Assembly (NCBI GenBank): GCA_002118135.1
Contig: BDIU01000265.1
Coordinates: forward strand, 101,472-165,471
DNA: 64,000 nucleotides
Direction: 5' to 3'
DNA from: Trebouxia sp. TZW2008
Lineage: Eukaryota; Chlorophyta; Trebouxiophyceae; Trebouxiales; Trebouxiaceae
Position numbers and translations under genes: made by a program
Notes under the pieces: generated by a model
Seen by the model: only the letters and a program-made list of their open reading frames with translations
Told to the model about the DNA's origin: nothing
Database searches by the model: none
Shown here: positions 44,501 through 54,879 of the stretch, piece after piece
How positions within the stretch are numbered: the stretch's first letter is position 1
How the letters are laid out: the number at the start of each line of letters is the position of its first letter

Positions 44501-47500
44501 CAAGGTCAAACAGCACAGCACAGCACAGCACAGCACAGCACAGCACAGCACAGCACAGCACAGCACAGCACAGCACAGCACAGCACAGCACAGCAGTAAG
44601 GGCAGCACCACACCTAAAGGCGCTACCTGCACGCAATTCTTGCTCCAGCCAACCCTCTTTGAGGTCTTGTTATCTTGCAGCTAATCACAGCATGCAGGCC
44701 ACAGTGCAGCACAGCATGCAGGGCAGGGCAAGGCAGGGCAGGGCAGGGCAGGGCAGGGCAAAAACTTCCTACCTGGACGCAGTTGTTGCTCCAGCCACCC
44801 TTGTTTGATGTCTCGTTGATGTAAGCCTGCAGCTTGGGAGACAGCTTTGGCAGATCCAAGAAAATGTGCTTGGTGCTTCTAAGCACAGGTGTGGTTCCAG
44901 TCAGCTTGCACTTAGGGTTGATCAGATCTGTAGGGTTGAGCAGGTTCCCACAGCTGTCACACTGGTCGCCTCTGGCATCCTGCAAGACAAAACCCTCGTG
45001 ATGGCATTTGGGCAGGTGCCAGTAATAAAACAGTTGACCAAGACCAACTTATCTGCGCACTGCCTCACTGTATAGCTGTTCAATGTTTCTTTTGTGCTCT
45101 GCTGATTGCAACACAGCACTTTGTACTCAAATTGGCAAGCAACACCGTCATTGCAAAGCAGCCGACCTGGGCTGGCATTCTGATGAGAACGCAGTACCCA
45201 CAAATTGCATTGCATGCAGAAGTTGGCGAGTAGGAATGTTACACAGAGACTACTGACCTCATATTGGCACTTTGGGCAGGTTCCAGTGACAAATCGGTCT
45301 GCCAGGAACTTTCCAGCAGCCTCACTGTACAGCTGCTCAATAGTCTGCTCCACCAATTGCCCTGCCCCATCCAGCGTGTTGAAGATGCCCTGCAGACCAG
45401 ATTGAGACTTTCAAAAGTTGGACATCAGACGCTCGTAGCATGACGCCATGAATCAAGCCGACCTGGTGAGACGAGACTCAAGCCACACACACCTGGCACA
45501 CATGTGCTAGCAATGTAAACCTTGATTGGCATACTGTTAGGCCAGATCAGTAACGTTGTTAGTCACAGACATATGAGCTTCATCTGGCAGGCAGGTGCAG
45601 CTGATTGGCAATGCATTCAGTGCCCAAGCTGATCAGTATGGAGGCAAGCAGAGCCGTGGAAAAGTGGGAAGACTATTGTCATTACTGTTGGGCCAAACCA
45701 ACAGCACTGTGACATACTGTCTTCCCTGCAGACAGCCTCAGCTGGCGGGTTTTCCAGGCCTCAAGATGACATGTTGAATCAGTATGGCGGCAAACAGAGC
45801 AGGTTGGGCCACTGGTTGGCAAGTGTCCAATCAGTATGGCGGCAAACAGAGCAGTTTGGGACACCGGCTGGCCAGTGTTGAACCAGTATAGCGGCAAACA
45901 GAGCAGGTTGGGACCCTGATAGGCCAGTGTTGAATTAGTGTGGCAGCAAACAGAGCAGATTGAGATACTGATCGACCAGTGTCGAACAGTATGGCGGCAA
46001 ACACTGGTTGACTTGTGTTGGATAGTACGGCGGGAATCACCGCAAATTGAGACACCGCAAGGCCATTCTCACAATGAGATAAATGCATGTGGCTTGAAAT
46101 GCATTTGCCAGGCTCTGCTGCCCCTGCAACCAGCAGGTTCTGTGCACACAGAACCATGCCTATTGTGCGCATTGTTCTGCTAGTTTGGTCTGAATGTGCA
46201 TGCATAGCAACCCCTGATGCAGTGCAAAGCAAATTTGAAGCAGAGTGTAGGAGCAACGAGCGCAACAGCCACAACTGCAGGTGTACACGCCAGACAGCGT
46301 GTTTTCTTGGACAGCGCAGTACAAATTATTCATGCAGAATTGCTGACAACCAATGTCAACATTATGCATCTGGTATTGACCCAGGCGAATGAGCACTATG
46401 GCTCTAGGATGCCATGATTTCAGATACAATAGCCGATGCTATCTCTGTCTGTTGCCACATTGGTGTGCGCAAACGGTGTCAAAAGGCAATGTCATGTTGT
46501 ACAAAGCAAACAAATGCGTCGCTTTTGTGAGAGGGCACGGGATAGGAAGTGCTGGACTGTGCTATCTCTCTGTTGCCAGGTTGCCATGCACGTAAAGTTG
46601 CCAAAGGCTAGAGAACTTGATATCATTTGATATCATTTGGGATATGGCGTTTTGCGAGCAAAGGTAAACCCAATAGCCTGTAAGCTGGGGGCAACCTTAT
46701 TGCACACAGCTGTGCATTAGTCCAGTGACGTGCGCGTCACAGGCCCTATGACCCATTGATGGCATGGGTTGAGAAACACCAACCTGTGCTATCTCTGTCT
46801 GTTGCCACGTTGGCGTGCGCCCAAAGTTGTCAAAAGCGATGTCAAACCACTGGTAGATGTCAGCATGGATCTTGTTATACTTGTCACAGATCTGCTGGGG
46901 CGTCAAGCCTTCCTCAAGAGCCTGCAGGGGAACAAATAGCTTAGGAAAACACAAAGCCCATGTGACCCATGACTGCCACTCAAAGAGTGTTTGTGTTGAA
47001 GCTGCATGACAAACAACATGCATGCATGCACCAAATCCTCCTGGGTTGATGGCAAAGCCTGCACAATCACAGACTGACACACTAAAGGCTTCTTGCCAAG
47101 CTGCATGAATCTACAAGCATGCATGCACAGAAGCATTGCAATATACACTGCAAATCATTTTACAAAACTCACAAAGCAAGCAACACCTGCAGAAATTCAG
47201 GGCTTACCTTTGTCTTGGTGGCGGTGTCATACTCACCAGTGCCACATATGTGGATGCAATCGTACTTAGATGTACATTGTATGCAAGTATGACATACATG
47301 TGTGCCATGTATAGGTTTGGGGCTGACCTTGGTCTCAGCTGCTATGCCGTTCTCATCAGTGCCACACATGCAGATGCAGATGTTTTCACATGTACATTGT
47401 ATGCAAGCGTGACATGTATGTGTGTAATGCACCAAATCTGGAGCTCACCTTGGTTTCAGTTGGTGCGCCATGCTCATCAACGGCACACATATAAGATGCG

Positions 47501-50500
47501 GTTACACTCAGATGTACATTGTATGCAAGTATGACACATATACGTATTATGTAAGGAATCTGGGGCTTACCTTGGTTTCGGTCGCTGTGCCATATTCATC
47601 AGTGCCACACATGTAGATGCAGTTGTACCCTCGGCTACGGCAATAGCGTGCGTACACATCAGCACTCAGCACACACCCAATGATGTTACCCAGATGAGGC
47701 ACATTGTTCACATAGGGCAGGGCACTTGTAATCAGAATGTTCCTCTGCCCTGCATTGCATACGTACAGACATCAGCGCTAAGCATATAGGCATTGATGTT
47801 GCCCATTATTTATTGTCCTGCATTGCATGCGCATGCACATTTGAGCTGAGCACAGATTCCAATGGTGTTGCCCAAATGCGGCAAATTGTTCACATAGGGC
47901 AGGGCACATGTGATCAGAATCTCCCTCTGCCCTGCATTGCACATGCGCGTACACGTCGGAGCTGAGCACACATCACACGATGGTAGTCAGCACAATTTTC
48001 AACCAAAGGTTGAGCACTTGTGATCAGAAGGTTGTTCTGCCCTGCATTGCATACGCATACACATCAGAGCTGAGCACACATCCAATGGTGTTGCCCAAAT
48101 GGAGTACATGTTTCACATAGGGCAGGGCACTTGTCATCAAATCCTTCCTCTGCCCTACATGGCGCATGAGCACACATCAGCACTGAGCACACATGCAGGG
48201 ACAAGCACGCACATGAGGGCTGAGCAAATTCCCAATGATGCTGCCCAAACGAGGCACAATTGTTGCATGAAATACAGCACTTGTAGTCTGGCTACTCCTC
48301 AGCCCTGCATTGCACATATGCTCCATCGCACATGCTTTACACTGCCTTGCCCATTTGTTGCATAAATCAGTGCATGAACATCACATTTGGAAGCAACCAA
48401 ACGCAGAACGGTTGTAGGTGCCCATTTGTGGGCAGTCTTCATCACATAAAGCTTGCTGAGTTTCAGGAATGGAAGACACAAGGCATTGGTGTTGATAGCA
48501 TTGTATGTAGTTCACAGCTGTCTAGTCTATGGCACAGACAGAACAGGTATGTGTCAGCTGCAGTGCTTGGTGCTATGTTGCATGGATCAGGCTCTTTGCA
48601 CGACAGAGCGCCTTTACAGATCCTGTGCAGTCAGTTGCAGTCATATTGACCCATGCTTGCACAGAAACACAGGTCATGACCATAGCACGCTGTGAAGTTT
48701 AAACTTGCGGACCTCAGCCAACACGTATGCTCCTGTGCAAGGCATCAATCCACAGGACGGACACTGACTGTACAGCTGCTGTGGGGATCTTCAGACGTGA
48801 AGCACATACAGTGACTTCTCTTTGTAAGAAGACCCAATGTAAGGACATTTCTGATGTAAGGACAATGCACTTAGGGACCAGGCACTGCAGTCTAATTGCA
48901 GTAATTCCGATTAGTAAGGACAGGTCAATGTAGAGACAGTTTTCTTTGGGGACCAAAGCAGTTGTTACAGAGAGGAATCACTGTAGAACAAAGCTGTGCC
49001 AGGGGGCAGGGCTGTTGTGATCAAAAGGTTCCCTTGCCCTGCATTGCGATCATTGCTACTTGGCCAATGCAACATTGGTTGACACACAGATAGAGCAGAC
49101 ATGCATCAAATGCAGTGCTTGTTGCTATACAGCATGCATGATAGATTGCCACCTGGAATAGGCAGTTGGGGCTTCTGCAGGGAGTTGCCCTGGGGCAGGG
49201 CATCTTGTACGGCTTGCTGGGGCTGTTTCCCTAGAGCCTGCTCAATGCCCTTCTGGAAAGCAGGCAGCTGTCCTAGATGCTGCAGATACTTCTCAAGACC
49301 CTTGGCCTGTTCCTACAGATCAAGGGTGCCCAGTGAAAGCAAGAAACCAGGTTGTTCAAGGGCTTTGGCCTGGTGCTGCAGCAGCATCTTTTAGAACTGC
49401 AGTGCACAGTGACTGTAAGAAGCAGGATGTCTCCAGACCATCGGCTTGTTCCTGCAGCATTGACACAGAATCTGCTATATCTGCAGCACTTAGTGACTGT
49501 TGGAGACACAGCATAGCAAAACCAAACATCACTCTGGAATCTGTGCAGTTGTCACATATTACTCTGCATTACACTAAGCTCCTTGACTTGTTCCTGCAGC
49601 ATGAACACAGCATCTCAGCCTTCTGGTGATTGTTGTATGGCTTGAGGGTTGATCACAGACTTTTCGCTCTGCAGCAGCCACTGACTGTGAGAGATGGGAC
49701 GCAGCATGCCCGGACGGTGGTTCTGGACTTGCTCTGGTGTTACATTGTGCTGAATGCAGCCCTCTGTTCTGTGAGATATGCTGAGCGCTGTGGGCAAGGT
49801 TTGGCATTGCCAGCAGGGAGAGGAGTGTTTGTGGGTGTGTGACCCCATCACTGGCAATCACTGGCATTGCACCCATTCTGCTGCGGCTAGCCATCGGCAA
49901 AGGGTGACTATTAAAGCTCTCTGTTTATATTTTGACCCAACTGGGTTTCATTGCTTTATTGCTTGACTCAAAGCATACCTGAAATGGGAATAAAGAAGCG
50001 TAGACAGCAACGTCTGCCAGTGTCAGGCTATCCCCTACAAGACAGGAGCTGCTCTGCAACTTTGACTGTAGATGCTGCACATCCTGCTTCAGGCCTGCTG
50101 AATCTTGGAAATGAAGATGAGGTCTGAGCACAGTCTCTTCCCAATCCAGCCAATTGAGCACTTCAAGCGTACTTGTTTCTGGCAGCAAGTTGGAGCCTCC
50201 TGCACGACGCGCAGATGCTGAATGAGCCCATCTTGCGCGCGGACGGCAGGCAGCCTTGGTTGAGGCGACATGTCAAGTAAAACTGGACTGATTGACGATT
50301 TGTGAGCTTTGGCTGCAACAAGCGCGCACCAAGATATTGGGCGATGGCATTGGGCTGCGTCAGCTCAGCTGGAGACAACAGCAGCGCGGCGGATGCACTG
50401 CCAGGCTTGCTGGAGTGCAGCTTGATCGGCACATCTGCGACAACGGCTGCGATGCAGGCCTTTGCAGCTTGTGGATCGCCAAGAACGAAGTCCAGTGTGG

Positions 50501-50507
50501 ATGTCAT
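32577..50507 (-). CDS. cytosolic methionyl-tRNA synthetase, GST-like N domain and tRNA-binding C domain
   Basis: Charges tRNA-Met. Exons: 50507-50330, 50199-49979, one unresolved within 49570-49900, 49312-49153, 47749-47571, 46921-46784, 45389-45258, 44979-44773, 44023-43750, 43297-43167, 38946-38801, 38538-38378, 37668-37523, 36589-36423, 35512-35419, 34518-34199, 33888-33639, 33233-33120, 32693-32577; resolved phases agree, about 1100 residues. The GST-like part shows NAIAQYLGG and [18 protein letters not shown]. The class I core shows [16 protein letters not shown] (HIGH site HLGN), [51 protein letters not shown] and [11 protein letters not shown] (KMSKS site). Zinc knuckle CPKC and CDSC remain; the second eukaryotic Cys pair set is absent. 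Anticodon helices: [20 protein letters not shown], then a Ser/Ala-rich linker with Lys-rich end. EMAPII/ARC1-like OB fold: [54 protein letters not shown]. The model with both GST-like and OB-fold modules combines the animal-type and plant-type layouts. Confidence 0.93.
33485..33600 (-). repeat. echo of MetRS exon 17 donor end
   Basis: [18 protein letters not shown] mirrors the exon's [20 protein letters not shown], with a donor-like GT after it. It is a direct copy in intron 17. Confidence 0.85.
35565..35955 (-). repeat. four echoes of MetRS exon 15 acceptor end
   Basis: CTTGTGTACCCTTGTACCTGC-type blocks at about 35495 (true), 35605, 35695, 35805 and 35905 encode variants of [12 protein letters not shown] ([12 protein letters not shown] and others). 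Spacing is about 100 bp and the copies alternate between two subtypes, suggesting block duplication of pairs. Confidence 0.85.
36635..36800 (-). repeat. near-complete echo of MetRS exon 14
   Basis: [20 protein letters not shown] plus [20 protein letters not shown] mirrors exon 14 closely over ~150 bp, but loses the [13 protein letters not shown] end. It keeps the AG acceptor. Confidence 0.85.
36850..37445 (-). repeat. tandem ~165-bp echoes of MetRS exon 13 donor end, with poly-G gap
   Basis: The GGAGGGCATGTAGGGCTCCA block of exon 13 (37536) recurs at about 37409, 37229, 37063 and 36885, joined by repeats of GTGTTGCCAAGGCAGTGAA. A poly-G run with two N bases (37027-37028) interrupts the array. 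Proline-rich ORFs here are artefacts. Confidence 0.85.
38225..38305 (-). repeat. echo of MetRS exon 12 donor end
   Basis: GIRIAIAISSV mirrors exon 12's [11 protein letters not shown], preceded by a LEGLILKE remnant and followed by a donor-like position. It is in intron 12. Confidence 0.8.
38651..38688. repeat. (GGGCA)n microsatellite
   Basis: About seven pentanucleotide units GGGCA on the plus strand in MetRS intron 11. Confidence 0.9.
39025..39885 (-). repeat. six echoes of MetRS exon 11 acceptor half
   Basis: Blocks near 39045-39090, 39170-39225, 39345-39415, 39485-39560, 39660-39720 and 39780-39865 encode variants of [20 protein letters not shown] plus SDLAAK. Most keep the CTGCAG acceptor. 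All are direct copies, decreasing in completeness, in intron 10. Confidence 0.9.
39960..42440. repeat. ~178-bp intronic satellite
   Basis: About twelve imperfect units in MetRS intron 10. The mark GTGCATCTAGAGGGGCCA appears near 39985, 40165, 40343 and 40521 (spacing 178-180 bp), then diverges. Each unit has a GCTGCTGCTG-GTTGCTCTTGT segment and an ACAGGACAGAGC segment. Unlike the other repeats here, I cannot match it to a neighbouring exon. Confidence 0.8.
42455..43065 (-). repeat. tandem echoes of MetRS exon 10 donor end
   Basis: GCAGACCTCAACAGGGATGC at the exon 10 boundary (43161) recurs with changes near 42510, 42650, 42815 and 42990, each followed by CAGTCT(C/T)T(C/T)GAGCGTGG-like sequence. 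Unit length is about 150-180 bp. Confidence 0.8.
43375..43580 (-). repeat. two echoes of MetRS exon 10 acceptor end
   Basis: GTCACGCTGACGTTTTTCAT and ATCACGCTGATGTTCCCCAG copy GTCACGCTGATGTTCTTCAT of exon 10 (43261). Both are followed by the TCTCACCTG acceptor side. Confidence 0.85.
44095..44215 (-). repeat. echo of MetRS exon 9 acceptor half
   Basis: [20 protein letters not shown] plus TAVPRAGY is repeated with perfect protein identity to exon 9's first 33 residues. It is a very recent copy in intron 8. Confidence 0.9.
44505..44600. repeat. (CAGCA)n pentanucleotide array
   Basis: About eighteen perfect 5-bp units in MetRS intron 8. A related (GGGCA)n array of about eight units follows at 44725-44762. 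Confidence 0.95.
45000..45095 (-). repeat. echo of MetRS exon 7 donor half
   Basis: CATTTGGGCAGGTGCCAGTA and GCCTCACTGTATAGCTGTTC at 45004-45080 match exon 7's CACTTTGGGCAGGTTCCAGT and GCCTCACTGTACAGCTGCTC. It is in intron 7. Confidence 0.8.
45620..46055. repeat. ~52-bp minisatellite in MetRS intron 6
   Basis: Five to six units beginning AATCAGTATGGCGGCAAACA at about 45778, 45830, 45883, 45935 and 45988, with an earlier relative at 45630. Confidence 0.85.
46425..46600 (-). repeat. two echoes of MetRS exon 6 donor end
   Basis: GCTATCTCTGTCTGTTGCCA at 46438 and 46561 copies the exon 6 boundary at 46788 in direct orientation. Confidence 0.8.
47165..47565 (-). repeat. three ~120-bp echoes of MetRS exon 5 donor half
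   Basis: Each unit encodes a variant of [13 protein letters not shown] (for example [13 protein letters not shown]) with a donor-like GT. Unit ends lie near 47210, 47327 and 47447, and the true boundary is at 47571. Confidence 0.85.
47775..48335 (-). repeat. several echoes of MetRS exon 5 acceptor half
   Basis: TGCCCTGCATTGCAT-type acceptor blocks with ATGTGTACGCA-like coding recur near 47820, 47935, 48040, 48150 and 48305. A further one lies at 49030. All are in intron 4. Confidence 0.8.
48809..48983. mobile_element. 175-bp TIR element (second copy), TA target site
   Basis: Ends are CAGTGACTTCTCTTTGTAAG and GTTACAGAGAGGAATCACTG, imperfect inverted repeats flanked by TA (48807-48808, 48984-48985). 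The internal AATGTAAGGACA and GGGGACCAAAGCAGTTG are shared with the copy at 11377. It is non-coding and lies in MetRS intron 4. Confidence 0.8.
49325..49615 (-). repeat. three echoes of MetRS linker exon (exon 4) acceptor end
   Basis: Minus-strand CTGCAGGAACAAGTCAAGGA, CTGCAGGAACAAGCCGATGG and CTGCAGCACCAGGCCAAAGC all resemble the true TAG|GAACAGGCCAAGGGTC at 49312. Confidence 0.75.
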
Positions 50508-51300
50508 GATGGCACGATCTGATACACGGCTGGCACAGATGCGCAGCTCTGCAGTTTACTGTCTCTGCACTTGTGCAGTTACACTAAAACTGCCCTGCGT
50601 GCGGCCTGCAAGATCTCGAATCGCCCTTTCTCGAACCGCCCTATGCAACCTTCAGCTTGTCATGCACTCAGAGTACAGCACTCTATGCGCTTCTGCCTGT
50701 GGCAACCTCACTGTCTGCGTTCTCAACCTGATATCAATCTACTGGCGTGTGCACTCAAGCGTGGGTTATCAAAAGATTGCGTGCATCAGGACCCGCTCGT
50801 CGTGTGCGATCTGTCCTTGTGGCATCAACTAGCTGCGTGTCGTTGTGCATGGAGTTGTCTCGAAAAGAGAGATGGAGGGACACGAGAAGAAAGTAAGGCG
50901 GCACGCGTGTTTCTCACCATCTTCACTTGTGATCACCTTCGAGTTGCTTGTTACTGACAAGTAGAGGGTGCAGGCAAATACACGGAGTCCCTCACACAGC
51001 GACGCTCAGGCATATCAGCAACTTGCAACAGCACTGGCTCCAGCAACGGAGTCGCAGGCGATGACCGAAAGCCCTGCAGAGCTGAATCATAGGTACAGCT
51101 TGCTCAAAGCGCAAACTGTAACATCGTTTTGAGTGATAGCTTGTGCCATACACAATTGTTTCGTATGTATGCACGAGGCGCATGCTTCCTCAGCTGTGTG
51201 CCCAATGCATGAACTCATAGCTTGCTTCTCTGACAGCCTTGTCCATTGTAAACAATGCAATTTTTAGCACATATGCAGGGCATTCAGAAAAGGGGGCACC
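50508..51300. promoter_or_regulatory. CpG-rich divergent promoter, MetRS / G-patch
   Basis: A 793-bp gap between opposite start codons. The MetRS side (50508-50900) is CpG-rich, the G-patch side less so. It has no coding match. Shared promoter is inferred. Confidence 0.5.
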
Positions 51301-53250
51301 ATGACCGCCTTAGGCGAATACATTGCAGAGAACAGCAGCTCTTCAGCTCCTGCCAGCCACAGAGTAGCAAAACAGAGGCCAGACAGGCTCGGCCCTCAGA
51401 TTGCTGCTAGCAACGTCGGCTACCAGCTCTTGCAAAAGGCAGGCTGGCATGAGGGGCAAGGCATAGGTGCCAATCAACAGGGGCGGCCAGTGCCCCTTGC
51501 TGCCTACCATCAGCAGGCACGCCAAGGCATTGATGCAAACACAACAGCTGAGCCTGTAGCACATGGTCAGAAGCGCTCAAGCAGACAGAGTGAAGCTAGC
51601 ACAAGTGGCAAACAAGCTGCTGCTAAGGGGACTAGGCAGAAGCAAGCTCAGCCTGTGCCAGATGTGCCTGAGGAGCTTGAAGTCAAGAGGCAACGGCATC
51701 AGCAGGTCAGCTCTGCTGCTCCATGTCAAGATGCTTTCAGTGTTGCGTGGAGATGTCATCGTGTCTGCAGCAAAGCATCCACAAGAAGATGGCGCTGCAT
51801 GTTGCACTGATGCTTGCTCAGATGCTAATGTTCAGATGGTGCCTGTGAAGTTAGAGGCAGCGGCATCAGCAGGTCAGCTCCGCTGCTGTGTTTGAAGATG
51901 GTTTCAGCATTGTGTGGAAATATACATCATGTCTGCAGCAAGCTCCTAACAGGAATCTTGCATGTGTCTTGCATTGCTGCTTGCTCAGATGCTCTATGCC
52001 AAGATGACACCCGACAATTCCAGCTCTGCTGCTGCATGTGCTGCTGCTGCATATGCTAATGCTGCTCCTGCTCCTGCTGCTGCTCCTGCAACTGAAAAGA
52101 CCTTCAGCACTTTGTGGATGCATACATTGAGTTTGCAGCAATCCTTGACAAGGAATTGCATTGCAGCTTGCGTGCATGCTTGCTCTGCTGCTGCTCCTGC
52201 TGCTGCTGCTGCTGCTGCTGATGCTGCTGCATGTGCTGTTGCTGCAGTGTTAGCTGCTGTCGCTGCTGCTGTTGCGGCTGCATGCCCTGCTGCTACATGT
52301 GCTGCTGCTGCAGTTGTAGCTGCTGTTGCTAAAATTGCTACTGCATTTGCTGTCGCTGCTGCAAGTGCTGATGCTGCTGCCTGCAGTAGTTGCTGCCTGT
52401 CAAGCGGGCTTCAGCATTGTGTGGAGACAAACATTGTGTTTGCAGCAAGTCACTAACAAAGACAGACATGCGCTGCATCTTGTGTTGATGCTTGCTCTGC
52501 TGCTGTTTGTCACATATTGTCAGAAGATTGTGAAGGCGCCCACCACATCCGCAGCAAACTGTCAACAAAAAAACTTGCATCGCATCTGGCATTGATGCCT
52601 GCTGTATGTCAAGATTCCTGCAGAAAAGAAAAGACAAGCCCACGCCTGTCAGCTTCGACCAGAAAACAGGCCAGGTGTTGTTCTAGGCTGTCCTACCAAG
52701 ATTTCTGGTGTTGTGTGGCGCCGTTCATCCTGTGTGCGGGTTTTGAAGAAATTTGCGTTGCATCTGACAGTGATGCTTCAAGCATTGCAACGCAATGATC
52801 TTGTTGAAAGTTTGCCACACACATGGTGGAGGGATTCACACATTTTGCTGAGTTATCACGCACCTAACAGTGCTAACATGCTGCATATACTTGGACACAA
52901 GCACGCAACCTGAAGAACAGTCGCTGCTCCTGAAACATACGTCGCAGTCGCTGCCAGCAGCCTTTGTCCAGTTGAAACAAGGCTCATGCTGCTGGATGTA
53001 CCTAGCTGGACCCACTGAGCCTGCCTTGGATGCAGTTTTGTTGAATGAATACATTATGAAACAATGGCTGTGAGCGCAACATGTGTGCATTATGCTGCAG
53101 GTGATACAAGCTGAAGCAGATGATGCTGCTGGTAAGGCCATTTCTCAGTACATGTACAGAGCATTCAATGACATAGGGGGTGCTCCTACATCTGACAGCA
53201 ATCCATTGGTGCGGCGCAATAAATTGTCAAGGACAAATCCACTTTTGTGA
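51301..53250 (+). CDS. G-patch domain protein
   Basis: G-patch proteins bind nucleic acid or activate DEAH helicases in RNA processing. Two exons, 51301-51705 and 53101-53250, phase 0, 184 residues. The G-patch lies at about 32-65: ASNVGYQLLQKAGWHEGQGI then GANQQGRPVPL, with the ordered glycines intact. A Gln/Ser/Lys-rich middle leads to VKRQRHQQ|VIQAEADDAAGK, and the C terminus ISQYMYRAFND, then NPLVRRNKLSRTNPLL, matches the tail of a conserved family of small plant and algal G-patch proteins. The ATG at 51301 is the first in frame. The 1.4-kb intron is filled with echoes and GCT triplets. Its start is divergent from MetRS. Confidence 0.85.
51850..52790. repeat. tandem echoes and GCT triplets in G-patch intron
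   Basis: GAGGCAGCGGCATCAGCAGG at 51854 copies the end of exon 1 (AGAGGCAACGGCATCAGCAG). The following block (TTTCAGCATTGTGTGGA...TCTGCAGCAA) recurs near 51735, 51902, 52105, 52408 and 52700. Long GCT/GCN runs at 52020-52395 give a spurious polyalanine frame. Confidence 0.8.
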
Positions 53251-53860
53251 TCTGACAAGCTGGTTTGGGATCACCGATCATGTGTCGCATCAGCCAGGTT
53301 TGGTAGCGCTGATGGACGATTGCATAGCAGAAACAAGTGAGACCCACCGATGAAGTAGGACAAAGCTGGTTCTGCCTTTGTATCATGTCAGCAGTAACGC
53401 ATGCCCAACAACTCAATCACTTAACCAAATGAATCTTTCGTTGAATGCATGTTCAAAAACTCATTGGCGATTACCACGCTTGCTGAAGCAATTGCCGTGG
53501 CCCTGTTCTCTGCACAATAGCCCAGCACGGCTGAGTTGCCATCAGACCTAGCAGGTGTCTCAATGCAACTAAAAGGTCAGGCTGATGTTATCAGATGCCA
53601 AGTAAGCTTGAGCAGCAACGACAATTGCAGCTAGCTGGGTGTCTGCTGGGGCGTGAATTGACACTGCTTTTTGCCTGTTGTAAGGTGCTGCACAGACAAT
53701 GCGTGCCCAACTTCATAACATGTATGGTACATTCAGTGATTGGTCTGATGGCACAGCAACTTTTGCGGGCCTTTAGCACAATAACTTCTGTCCTGGTGGC
53801 CATCAACAAAAGGTTCTCATGGTATCCTTCTCTCTTGACAGTGGTCCCGCTGTGCGTGTC
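53251..53860. other. 3' flank of G-patch gene
   Basis: No recognisable gene or repeat is seen before the duplicated block begins. Confidence 0.45.
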
Positions 53861-53864
53861 AGGC

Positions 53865-54760
53865 AGGACTGCGGTCAGCAGCTGTGGCAGGCAGTGCTGT
53901 GCAGCGGTGACAGCTATGACATGCTACTGCTTCTGCTGCCGGGTGACAGCTTGGGAGGCAGGTTCGCTTGCGCGAACGGTATGTGCAGCAGACCAGAGCT
54001 CTACTGCAGGTCACAGCTCTGTTTGAACTTTTGATCTGTAACCTGTAGCAGGTGCTTTCTGACAATCACCATCTTTGCTGTCTCTGCTGTCTCACACTAT
54101 ATCGCAGCTTCTATGTGGTGTACTTTCCGGCGAACAAACGGTGCAGAGCTCCCAGGAGAGGGGTTTACCTGCTACTGACCACTGATCACTGATCCATGAT
54201 CAGCGTCGCATCTTGCCGAGGGCAACACAGCGACTGGATTCTGCGGCTCACACACAGCAGCACCGCTCAGCATACGTTCATGTGTGCTGCTAGACGCTGT
54301 CGCTGCGCAGGCATCGCTGCGTCGTTTATGTCTCGCCCGTCTGCTACCTAGGGTTTCATGAGAGCCATACCTGCTGCCTGAATTGTATTGCTGGCAGGCC
54401 TTCAATACGGGTCATTTGTTCAGTGATCATCGCCCATCAGCACAGCCCACACTGATGGCCAAACATCAGCACCTGGCTACCATGTTGCTCAACATGGCCC
54501 CCTCAGCCCACCTTAGGGCCCCCCGTCCAAACCGCACAACATAAAAGCCCAACATAAAAGCCCACCATAGCAGCCCACCATAACAGCCCACCATGACAGC
54601 CCACCATGACAGCCCACCATAGAAGCCGACCATGACCGCCCACCATAAACGCCTACTATACCAGCCCATCATAACAACCCACAACAGTCCAGGGTCCACT
54701 CGCCCACCACTGTTCAAACCCACTAAATCCCTCAAACAGGATGCGCTGCTTGCACAACGC
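53865..54760. repeat. duplicated block, copy A
   Basis: Direct duplicate of 55300-56290. Shared pieces, in order: GGCAGGCAGTGCTGTGCA, TGACAGCT, GTATGTGCAGCA, the CpG-rich segment GACGCTGTCGCTGCGCAGG, CATCGCTGCGTCGTTTATGT, CTAGGGTTTC, GTGATCAT-GCCCATCAGCAC, TGATGGCCAAACATCA and an AGCCCACCATAAC minisatellite (54490-54720). A possible exon, QQLWQAVLCSGDSYDMLLLL followed by GT, is conserved in both copies. The product is not recognised. Confidence 0.75.
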
Positions 54761-54879
54761 AGCAAGCAGCAGCAGAAATGCATCAACAAGGCTGGTGAGA
54801 GTCTTGAACAAGTGCAGCATACACACAGACACCATCTGTATTGCAAGAGCTTTGCATTCGGCCATGCCAGCATTTGCAG

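Noticed and set aside
45775..46055. Regularly spaced repeat considered as CRISPR
   Set aside because: Units are contiguous and diverged with no unique spacers, in an intron of a eukaryotic gene.
51962..52456. 164-residue polyalanine frame
   Set aside because: Triplet repeats and exon echoes inside the G-patch intron; no conserved domain.
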